Assembly (NCBI RefSeq): GCF_026544205.1
Contig: NZ_JALNUI010000004.1
Span: 62,001-126,000 of the forward strand
Reading direction: 5' to 3'
Origin: Curtobacterium sp. GC_Cur_3
Lineage (GTDB): Bacteria > Actinomycetota > Actinomycetes > Actinomycetales > Microbacteriaceae
Length of the DNA stretch: 64,000 bases
Below are positions 56,401 to 62,984 of the stretch, piece by piece; positions within the stretch are counted from its first letter, which is position 1, and every line of letters begins with the position of its first letter. A model generated the notes under the pieces. That model was given only the letters and a program-made list of their open reading frames with translations, made no database searches and was not told the DNA's origin. The position numbers and the translations under genes are program-made.

Positions 56401-57947
56401 GCACGCTCGCACCCTCGACCGGGTCGGCGCTCGTCATCGGCACGCTCGACGTCCCCGAGGACCAGCGCCAGTCGGCGTACGCGGTCGACCTCGACGCCGC
56501 GGGCAACGTCGCCGTCATCGGCGCCGGTGGTTCAGGGAAGTCCACCGCCCTCCGCGCCGTGGCGGTCGCCGCGTCCGCCGTGGCCGACCGGCACCCGGTG
56601 CAGATCCACGCGCTCGACTTCGGCGGTGGCGGGCTGTCCATGCTCGAGGCCCTGCCGACCGTCGGGTCGGTCATCAGCGGGCCGGACGACGAACGCATCA
56701 CCCGGCTGCTCACCGACCTCGAGGCCACGATCGCCGACCGGTCCACGCGCTTCGCCGCCGCGCGCACCGCATCCCTCACCGAGTACCGCGCGGTCTCCGG
56801 CACGGCCGAGCCGCGCATCCTGGTGCTCATCGACGGCATGGGTGCCTTCCGGAACGAGTACGAGTTCCGGCCGGGCACGCTGCAGCTCTTCGACCAGGTG
56901 CTGTCCCTGGCGTCGACCGGGCGGGCGCTCGGCATCCACCTCGTCATGGCGGCGGACCGCGTCGGGGCGTTCCCGACGAACCTGCAGGCCAACATCGGCG
57001 AGCGGATCGTGCTCCGGCTCGCGAGCGAGATCGAGTACAACGCCGCCGACGTGCCGGCCGACGTCCTTGACGACGCCGTGCCCGGGCGCGGGCTCGTGGA
57101 CGAGCACGAACTCCAGGTCGCCGTCCCCGCCGGCAGTGCCGACCTCGTGGTCCAGGCGGCAGCGGTCGAGGCCCTCGCCGCGTCGCTCGTCAAGCGTGGC
57201 GTGCCGCGCACCCCGGAGATCCGCCGGCTGCCGGCCGTGGTCGACGCCGGGACCCTCGGCGCGTCCGTGCGCGGCCGCCCGACGATCGGCCTGGCCGACG
57301 ACACCCTCGCCGCCGTCGGCATCCCGACCGATGGCCTGTTCGTCGTCACCGGCCCGTTCGGCTCCGGTCGCAGCACGACCATGCGCACCCTCATCGCGTC
57401 CGTCACGGCCACCTTCCCCGACCGACCCGCCTACCTGGTCGTCGGGCGACGCAGTGCCCTCCGGGACGCCGCCTCCTGGACCGAGCTCGCCACCGACTCC
57501 GACTCGGCGGACGCGCTCGCCGGACGCCTGGCCACATCGCTCGAGACCGGCGGCGTCGTCGGACCGGAGCCGTTCATCGTGATCGAGAACGTCGGTGACT
57601 TCGAGGGGCTGCCGGCTGAGTCGCAGGTCGCGCGGCTCATCAAGGCCGCTCGTCGCGCCGGGGTGTTCGTGCTCGCCGAGGCGGACACCGTCACGGCTCC
57701 GAGCGCGTGGCAGCTCTTCGGCGAGCTGAAGACCGCCCGCGCCGGCATCGCGCTGCAGCCCGAGGAGACCGACGGTCTGACGCTGTTCCGCACGGCCTTC
57801 CCACGGTGCACGCGGTCGGACTTCCCGCTCGGGCGCGGCTTCATGGTCGACACCGGCCGGATCACCCGCGTGCAGGTCGCGCTCCCCGCCCAGGGCGGTT
57901 CTCATCGCATGGGTGAGGAAACGTCGGGCGGTGCTACCGTGTCGTGA
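53439..57947 (+). CDS. type VII secretion ATPase, EssC/EccC-like with FHA domain
   Basis: A 1502-residue motor of a type VII (WXG100) secretion system. Residues 1-90 look like a ubiquitin-like or FHA-like fold. A clear FHA domain follows at about 100-190 (NLIGRDAMAQ, SRRHASVMV, DLNSANGVAVDG), then two transmembrane helices near 238-280. Three FtsK-type ATPase domains follow: D1 with TTGSGKSEFLQ near residue 705 plus DYKGGAAFAE and VIDEFAALA; D2 with GAGGSGKSTALRA near 1030; D3 with GPFGSGRSTTMRT near 1305, where the Walker Lys is Arg. FHA fused to one long chain is the Firmicutes EssC plan rather than mycobacterial split EccC. No EccB, EccD or MycP gene is in the window. Confidence 0.92.
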   Translation: MKLKMTIADTAGTEQDVVVTADVTATIGSLANRLATGSPGDDVPLTLRVQFPDRPQARLLNPSATVHESSLRSGCRVEIVPATERRRGDDVEDAPAAIAQVLSGPEAGHEYTLTQGVNLIGRDAMAQVYLSGDHEVSRRHASVMVGDTIEVVDLNSANGVAVDGRLVARAFVEPGTTIQVGETRLRIVPLAAPGVPVAPGSVGAPAHDAFSRSPRVEPAHRGKQFTLPEIPVPGEKPRLPILAILAPIVLGAVLFLVTKQPYTLIFIALSPVIMIGTWIDQRVQVKRRKRDERQRFEDSLADTRTRLAAEREREIQARVAESPSPAVVTAAMRSRSELLWTRKPEHTTFLEVRFGAGTLPSRATITMPSKNSGSVDDWNRAEDLADEYATVGPVPVIETFERAGAIGVAGTGLAADDVARSLVVQLVGLHSPADLVVTAFAGGTTTDQWGWLKWLPHVDSPYSPLRSGGLVRDFAGASTLLAELEGLVATRRDAGAGRGEHVRSRLDESRALDEEHGESVDRLPATPAVLVVVTAEAPADRARLVALAEEGADFGVFVLWLAPTQQALPVVCRTYITLDRQSGTATVGFVRTGQAVELDELDRVDPLEAATVARAIAPVQDTGARVLDETDLPHSVAFVDLYEGDLAGDPAAVVSRWSKNDSLTADWVPGAGREAGGIRAVIGQGPSEPLALDLRAQGPHALVGGTTGSGKSEFLQTWIMGIAAEYAPDRVTFLLVDYKGGAAFAECVGLPHTVGLVTDLNPHLVRRALTSLRAELRYREHLLNERGAKDLVTLEQRGDPAAPPALVIVIDEFAALASEIPEFIDGVIDVAQRGRSLGLHLVMATQRPSGVIKDSLRANTNLRIALRVADEVDSSDVLGVPDAAWFDPGTPGRAAAKTGPGRVLDFQTAYLGGRSDDVVVHEPDVDVQDFPFGPGTMWPSAVRAPRDTTRAKDIERLARTIASAADRRALSIPRKPWLDQLGETVDLGTLAPSTGSALVIGTLDVPEDQRQSAYAVDLDAAGNVAVIGAGGSGKSTALRAVAVAASAVADRHPVQIHALDFGGGGLSMLEALPTVGSVISGPDDERITRLLTDLEATIADRSTRFAAARTASLTEYRAVSGTAEPRILVLIDGMGAFRNEYEFRPGTLQLFDQVLSLASTGRALGIHLVMAADRVGAFPTNLQANIGERIVLRLASEIEYNAADVPADVLDDAVPGRGLVDEHELQVAVPAGSADLVVQAAAVEALAASLVKRGVPRTPEIRRLPAVVDAGTLGASVRGRPTIGLADDTLAAVGIPTDGLFVVTGPFGSGRSTTMRTLIASVTATFPDRPAYLVVGRRSALRDAASWTELATDSDSADALAGRLATSLETGGVVGPEPFIVIENVGDFEGLPAESQVARLIKAARRAGVFVLAEADTVTAPSAWQLFGELKTARAGIALQPEETDGLTLFRTAFPRCTRSDFPLGRGFMVDTGRITRVQVALPAQGGSHRMGEETSGGATVS

Positions 57948-57968
57948 GTCGTCGGAGGGGCTGACGAC
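57935..57968 (+). promoter_or_regulatory. internal promoter and small hairpin before the WXG100 gene
   Basis: TGC-TACCGT at 57932-57940 looks like an extended -10 inside the end of the ATPase gene. A GTCGTC/GACGAC hairpin (57948-57953 with 57963-57968) follows. This could let the small secreted protein be made in excess of the ATPase. Confidence 0.35.
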
Positions 57969-57996
57969 CAGAACCACCAACTGAACGGGGAATCAC

Positions 57997-58293
57997 ATGC
58001 CGAACATCAACGTGTCCTACCAGGAGCTCAACGGCAACGCCGACCGGCTGCTCGCAGGGCGTGACGAGATCAACGCGACGCTGTCGAAGCTGCAGGCGCA
58101 GATCGCGTCCCTGACGCAGGCGGGGTTCCAGACCGACCGCTCGTCCGGCGCGTACAACGACGCCTACCAGCGCTTCACCTCGGGTGCGCAGAACACCATC
58201 GGTGGTCTGAACGACCTGGCCCAGTTCCTCCGCACCACCGCGACCACGCTGGGCGACGTCGACCAGCAGCTCGCGTCGAAGCTCGGCCGCTAG
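57997..58293 (+). CDS. WXG100-size secreted protein
   Basis: A 98-residue helical-hairpin protein, the size and pattern of EsxA/EsxB substrates. It has two amphipathic helices joined at QAGFQTDRSSGAY and a C-terminal LRTTATTLGDVDQQLASKL. The hallmark Trp-X-Gly of the turn is absent; Gly-Phe takes its place. It lies 49 bases behind the secretion ATPase. Likely a substrate or structural partner of that ATPase. Confidence 0.82.
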   Translation: MPNINVSYQELNGNADRLLAGRDEINATLSKLQAQIASLTQAGFQTDRSSGAYNDAYQRFTSGAQNTIGGLNDLAQFLRTTATTLGDVDQQLASKLGR

Positions 58294-58346
58294 GACTGAT
58301 CGGGGGAGGGCCGCCGCTCCGGCGACGGTCCACAGGGGGGTGAACT

Positions 58347-58910
58347 GTGTACGGGGAGATGTCGAACCTGCGGGCCAAGGCCCGGGCGCTCCGCGACGAC
58401 GCCGACGGCCTGCGCTCACGAGCATCCGCGCTCGTGGCGCAGGCCGAGGCGCTGTCGTCGTCCTCCAAGGCAGTCGAGGGCGTCCGCGCCCGCGTGCGGG
58501 AGTCCGGTGCCGAGCTGGGCAAGAAGGCCCAGCTGCTCGATGACGCCGCTGAGGCGCTCGAGGCCCACGCCAAGGCCGTCGATGCCGTGAAGGCACAGAT
58601 CGCCGAGGCCGAGCGGATCGCGCGTGATCTCTGGAACCAGGCGTCGAACCTGGTGGCGAACGTCGTCAACACCGTGAAGGACGTCGCGAGCACCGCCGTG
58701 AACGGCTTCATGAACGTGCTCGGTGCTGCGATGTCGGGCAACCCGGACCAGATCCAGGTGTCCGTGCACATGGTCGGCGGACGCGAGGTCTCGAGCTCGC
58801 AGGTCGCCAGCGCGCAGTCATTCATCGCCCAGGTCCCGGCACCGCCGGCATCGGGCTCGAAGGACTGGATCGACGCCCGCAGCGCGGCCAGCCGGAACGG
58901 CATCGGATGA
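58347..58910 (+). CDS. coiled-coil type VII-associated protein
   Basis: A 187-residue protein, not assigned to a family. Residues 1-95 are a long coiled coil (LRAKARALRDDADGLRSRAS and following heptads). A glycine/valine-rich middle and a short soluble C-terminus (DWIDARSAASRNGIG) follow. It has no signal peptide. Position suggests a secreted partner or helper of the lipase-like effector, analogous to the small helical partners of LXG toxins. GTG 58347 follows GGGGGG; ATG 58359 is possible. Confidence 0.7.
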   Translation: MYGEMSNLRAKARALRDDADGLRSRASALVAQAEALSSSSKAVEGVRARVRESGAELGKKAQLLDDAAEALEAHAKAVDAVKAQIAEAERIARDLWNQASNLVANVVNTVKDVASTAVNGFMNVLGAAMSGNPDQIQVSVHMVGGREVSSSQVASAQSFIAQVPAPPASGSKDWIDARSAASRNGIG

Positions 58911-59791
58911 CGCCCGCACCGGACGCCACCACCGACGTCGTCGAGTGGGATCTCTCCCTCGACGAACTCCGCGCCGTGCGCGACCACCTGCCGGGGCTCG
59001 TGCTGCCGTCGTTCGTGCCCGATGTCTCGTCCGTCGCCAGTGTCGGGGTGGTCGACGCGCTCGTTGCTCGGGGAGTGCTCGCATCGGCGCCTGCTCTGGA
59101 CGCCGAGTCGTGGTCCGAGGACCTCGACGGTCCCTTCCTGCTCTCCTTGGCCCTGCAGAACGCCGGGTCGATCGTCATCCAGGTCTCGGCCTGGACCCCG
59201 ACGTCGACCACCGCACACTCGACGGTCATCCAGGCCTCCGCTACGTCGCACCTGACCGTGTGGACCGGTGTCGACCACGGCGACGGACGCGCACGGGTCC
59301 GTGGGACGGTCCTCGACCTCGCCTGGCAGACGCTCGCGTCGCTGGTGCCCGAGCTCGAGGTCACCGACCGTGTCCGCGGCACCACGACGGTCAGCACCGT
59401 CGCGTCACAGGCCATCGTCGACGCTGTCAAGGGCCGTGACGCACGGGTGCTCGACGCCGTCGTGCAGGAACTCCACGTGCCGGCCGACGCGGTCCCGCTC
59501 TTCCGTGGGCTCGCCGAGCCGGTGCGGCAGGGGTTCCGCGTGAAGGCCTTCACGCTGGACGGCGGCCCCGTGTTCGCGGGCAACTGGTTCGGCACCAGCC
59601 ACGGGTGGCTGCGGATGAGCGTCGGTCTCGACGCCGCTGCGCGGACCGGCGAGGTCACGCCCGAACGCATCACCGACGCCGGCACGGTCACCGTGACGGC
59701 GCAGACCGACGAGGACATCCGCACGGAGTTGCTGAGCCTCGTCGCCGGACTCATCAGGGACAGGGATGTCATCGGGGGCAGCGATGTCTGA
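58907..59791 (+). CDS. possible EspG-like type VII chaperone
   Basis: A 294-residue cytosolic protein. The layout is EspG-like: an N-terminal WDLSLDELRAVRDHLPGLVL segment, a winged-helix-like stretch ending VARGVLASA, then beta strands (SIVIQVSAWTPT, HLTVWTGVD). EspG proteins hold substrates for ESX secretion, and the gene lies directly before the effector, which it overlaps. The similarity is structural impression, not a family match. The ATG overlaps the previous stop. Confidence 0.55.
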   Translation: MTPAPDATTDVVEWDLSLDELRAVRDHLPGLVLPSFVPDVSSVASVGVVDALVARGVLASAPALDAESWSEDLDGPFLLSLALQNAGSIVIQVSAWTPTSTTAHSTVIQASATSHLTVWTGVDHGDGRARVRGTVLDLAWQTLASLVPELEVTDRVRGTTTVSTVASQAIVDAVKGRDARVLDAVVQELHVPADAVPLFRGLAEPVRQGFRVKAFTLDGGPVFAGNWFGTSHGWLRMSVGLDAAARTGEVTPERITDAGTVTVTAQTDEDIRTELLSLVAGLIRDRDVIGGSDV

Positions 59792-61313
59792 CGGACTGAA
59801 GGTCGACTTCGCCGAGATCGACCGCATGGTGACGGGGCTGACCACCCTGAACGCCTACGCGCTGCCGCTCGTGCCGAAGGTCGGTGCGCTGTCGGCTGAC
59901 GGCGACCTGCTCGCGTCGGCAATCCTGTCGCCGGGGACGGCCGTCGCTGCTGAGGGCGCGGTGCTCAGCGCCTCGGCGCAGCTCGGCGTGACGATGGTGA
60001 CGACCGAGGCGCTGGTGGTCATCACGGCGTCAATCGTGAAGGTCTACGAGGCGGCGGAGACGGCCATCGCTGCCGCTGCTGCTGCGATCGAAGCCAAGGT
60101 GGCCGAGGCCGTGGTCTTCACGGCACGAGTGGCCACCGACGTCGCCCTCGGGGTGCAGACGGTGGTGTACACCCTCACTGCGGTCACGGCCATCGTCAAG
60201 CAGGCCATCGACACGGGTCTCGTCAGCGACATCGCGGGCATCGCCGGACAGTCGATGCAGCAGGCGCTCAGCACCGCGCTGCAGTCGGACGGCACCCTCG
60301 CGCAGCGCCTGGTCGTCTTCGCCTCCGCCGCGAGCAACAACTTCGGCGACAACTTCATGGCAGCGCTGCCGGCGCTGAGCCCGAAGATCGTGGAGGTGGA
60401 ACAGAACGCCCTCGGAGACCTGCGGGGTTCTGACACCTACGAGAACCTCCTCAGCACCCTCATTGCCGATGGCCATCGCTTCGGGCTCTTTGAGGACGGT
60501 GACCCCTACTTCGTGACGGACGTCCTCGGATCCGACGAACGGAAGAAGCGGGCGCAGGACACCCTCTCCGACAGCGAGACAGCGCTGGGCAGGCACCTCA
60601 AGATCGATGATGAGGGAAACGTCATCCCGACCGATGTCGCTTCGCTCTTCGCGAGTTCGAGCCAGATCGACGGGATCGGGCAGGACGACTTCGCGAACAT
60701 CCGCATCATCAAGACGATCGACGACGACAAGGTGACCAGGTACACGGTGCAGATCCCGAGCACGCAGAGCTGGGAGCGTGTCGCAGGGGTGACTCCGAAC
60801 GACCTGACATCCGATGTCATGGCCATGCGGTACGGCAACAACACGGCCCTGTCCAACGCGGTGATGGCTGCGATGCGCCGTGAAGGCATCACTGACGAGC
60901 CCGTCATGTTGGTGGGGTTCAGCCTGGGAGGCATCACCGCGGGGGCCATCGCTGCGGACCCGCACGGCTACAACATCCAACAGGTCGTCACCGCGGGGGC
61001 GCCTGTCGGCGCGATGAACATTCCTGCTGCCACGAATGTGACCTCGTTCGAGTCCGTCAGCGACCCGGTTGCCGCGCTCGATGGCGTACCCAACCCGGAC
61101 CGCTCGTCGTGGGACACCGTCCGTGGCGACGCTCCGGCGAAGCCGGGCGAGACCGGGATGCCTTCCGTGAAGGACGCGCACGACGCGGACCGATACGCTG
61201 TCATGGCAACGCAGAACCCGGCCGTGAACGCATCCTCCGACATTGCGCAATTCCTCGGGGGCGACGACAAGGAGTCTTCCGTGAACGACTGGGAAGTCAG
61301 GCGAACGCAGTGA
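59784..61313 (+). CDS. candidate type VII lipase effector
   Basis: A 509-residue protein without signal peptide. Residues 1-210 are helical and Ala-rich, starting SDGLKVDFAEIDRMVTGLTT, a WXG/LXG-like targeting pattern. The rest is an alpha/beta hydrolase: the nucleophile elbow GFSLGG places Ser at 380, with Asp 427 (SVSDPVAAL) and His 466 (KDAHDADRY) at the expected distances. It probably attacks lipids or esters outside the cell. ATG 59784 follows GGGGG; an in-frame ATG at 59766 lacks a site. Two lipoprotein genes follow at once. Confidence 0.75.
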   Translation: MSDGLKVDFAEIDRMVTGLTTLNAYALPLVPKVGALSADGDLLASAILSPGTAVAAEGAVLSASAQLGVTMVTTEALVVITASIVKVYEAAETAIAAAAAAIEAKVAEAVVFTARVATDVALGVQTVVYTLTAVTAIVKQAIDTGLVSDIAGIAGQSMQQALSTALQSDGTLAQRLVVFASAASNNFGDNFMAALPALSPKIVEVEQNALGDLRGSDTYENLLSTLIADGHRFGLFEDGDPYFVTDVLGSDERKKRAQDTLSDSETALGRHLKIDDEGNVIPTDVASLFASSSQIDGIGQDDFANIRIIKTIDDDKVTRYTVQIPSTQSWERVAGVTPNDLTSDVMAMRYGNNTALSNAVMAAMRREGITDEPVMLVGFSLGGITAGAIAADPHGYNIQQVVTAGAPVGAMNIPAATNVTSFESVSDPVAALDGVPNPDRSSWDTVRGDAPAKPGETGMPSVKDAHDADRYAVMATQNPAVNASSDIAQFLGGDDKESSVNDWEVRRTQ

Positions 61314-61843
61314 AGCGCGGTTTCGTCAAGCGGGCGGTGTTCATCTCGGCTTCTATAGTGGGGTCGATGCTGCTGGCAGGATGCGCTCAACCCCACTCGG
61401 GAGGAGAACCATCGATGACCAATTCGGCGTCATCGGCTGCGGGTGGTCAGTCACTTGATCAGGCACGCGGCGAGCTCGAAGCCCGATCAGGTCTCACTGA
61501 GGCTTCCGTGACGGTCAACAAGACCGTTTCGGGGCTGCAGACGCATCGCCGGATCTGGGTCGAGGCGACCACTGATGCAACGGACTCGGGTGCGCAGAAG
61601 GAAATCGTCGAGTACCTGCTCGCGCTCGGCTGGTCGATCAATGACGTGGACGCTGACAAAGGGATCAGCGTGCGTCTTCACACGAACCCGCAGGTTGTCG
61701 TCGGCGACCTCGTGAAGTCGTCCTGGAGCGATCTCGAGTATCGCTCTTCGCCAGACAGCTTCAAAGAGCTCGTCGTCGTACCCCGAGGTGCTCTCGAGGA
61801 GAAGCTCGGAGACTGGCCAGGTCCGGTACCGGCCAGCGCTTGA
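61310..61843 (+). CDS. lipoprotein 1, candidate immunity protein
   Basis: A 177-residue lipoprotein: signal peptide with lipobox LAGC, lipidated Cys at 25, then a Ser/Gly linker and an alpha/beta domain (LTEASVTVNKTVSGL, IVEYLLALGW). It ends LEEKLGDWPGPVP. GTG 61310 overlaps the effector stop by four bases, tying its translation to the toxin. A surface lipoprotein right after a secreted lipase is the arrangement expected of an immunity protein. Domain family not recognised. Confidence 0.78.
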   Translation: MKRGFVKRAVFISASIVGSMLLAGCAQPHSGGEPSMTNSASSAAGGQSLDQARGELEARSGLTEASVTVNKTVSGLQTHRRIWVEATTDATDSGAQKEIVEYLLALGWSINDVDADKGISVRLHTNPQVVVGDLVKSSWSDLEYRSSPDSFKELVVVPRGALEEKLGDWPGPVPASA

Positions 61844-61920
61844 CCGAAGTCGGCGTCCGACAGCAACGACGGATTCTTCGACGAGCCCAAGGACACCGAT
61901 CTTCGAGTCCGGAGAACCAA

Positions 61921-62397
61921 TTGCGCGCACCACGTCGACAACTCACCCTGATCGTTGCTGCCCTTCTCGTATCGGGGCTCGCGGGTTGTTCATCAAACAA
62001 AGGATTGGAACCGCTAGCAGCGCGCGACCGAATACAAGCAGTTGACGGCGTCACCAGCGCTACCGTCACAACTGGTACCGATCGGCAGACATTGAAGACC
62101 ACCCATTTCGTCGATGTCCGCCTGCGGCTCGACGGGACCGCTAAGTCGAGGGACCTTTCGCGACTGATCGAATACGCAGCGCGGGTCGCCTGGGCAACCG
62201 AGATCGATCATGAGCCGACGGACGTGCAGATCTCGGTGTCGAGTCCTCCGGTAGTGGATACGTTTGCGATACTTCAGAAACTCGGTCTACCGGCTAGTCC
62301 GGCTTCGAGTGACCACTCGTCAGCTCTGATAGGTGCCCGAATTCTCGAGGAGAAGTGGGGTCGATGGCCGGGATTGGTACCGGAGCGACTCGGGTGA
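61921..62397 (+). CDS. lipoprotein 2, paralogue of lipoprotein 1
   Basis: A 158-residue lipoprotein with lipobox LAGC and Cys at 23. The body has the same layout as lipoprotein 1: a V-T-S-A-T-V strand, helix RLIEYAARVAW and the end LEEKWGRWPGLVPERL. The start is TTG 61921 with GGAG seven bases upstream; TTG 61840 is in frame but would spoil the signal peptide. Base composition is clearly lower in GC than the surroundings (about 53 percent at 61981-62040), suggesting acquisition or relaxed selection. Confidence 0.75.
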   Translation: MRAPRRQLTLIVAALLVSGLAGCSSNKGLEPLAARDRIQAVDGVTSATVTTGTDRQTLKTTHFVDVRLRLDGTAKSRDLSRLIEYAARVAWATEIDHEPTDVQISVSSPPVVDTFAILQKLGLPASPASSDHSSALIGARILEEKWGRWPGLVPERLG

Positions 62398-62399
62398 TG

Positions 62400-62848
62400 A
62401 CAGTCGGGGCGCATATCAGCAGTCGGCGTTCGACGAAGCGGTTTGGCCTCTTGGACCCACGTCTTCTCGAGGGTGCTGGTGCCCCGGCGGCATCGCAACG
62501 CAGAACGGTCGGACTGGCGCTGCCTGCTCGACTTCGAATGGTGCGACTGGTCCTGCTCCCGGAATGCAGGCCCCGACCGGAATGCAGCTCAACGTCTCAG
62601 GCGTCGATGTCCACGCGGTCCTCGAAGACCTGGGGGCGGCCTCCAGCCCGGGACTCAGTGAAGCTTCTGTCTTGGTGCCCGGCAAGGTGATGAATTCGAA
62701 GTGGGGAAGGTGGCTGTGCGACGTGCCGGAACCGCGGCGGTGCCACTGCCGACCGCGCTCGGTCGACAGAACGGTCTTGTGGAGCAGGACCGGGAGGGCG
62801 ACGGCCCGGGGACGCTGGCCAGGGCCGGTTCCGAAGCGCCTGAGTTGA
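62400..62848 (+). pseudogene. remnants of one or two further lipoprotein copies
   Basis: One frame reads QLNVSGVDVHAVLEDLGAAS and later SKWGRWLCDVPEPRR from 62582 on, which lines up with the last third of lipoprotein 2 (QISVSS ... KWGRWPGLVPERL). Further on, ending at 62848, the same tail appears again as GRWPGPVPKRLS. No signal peptide, lipobox or start is left upstream. These look like decayed ends of tandem copies. The 136 bases after it, up to 62984, hold nothing I recognise. Confidence 0.6.
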
Positions 62849-62984
62849 CGCAGGTACAGCTGAGCCCGGGACCTGCATTCGAATCGACGATTTCGGTTGG
62901 ACCTCGGCGTTCTTGATCCTGTGTCGTCCTCGGCGCCTGAACTGCGGGTCGCCGGGCGCCGTTGCGCCGTGGACGTGCTGAGGG

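Noticed and set aside
59766..59783. ATG 59766 as the effector start
   Set aside because: Its upstream purine run is too close, whereas ATG 59784 has GGGGG at normal distance.
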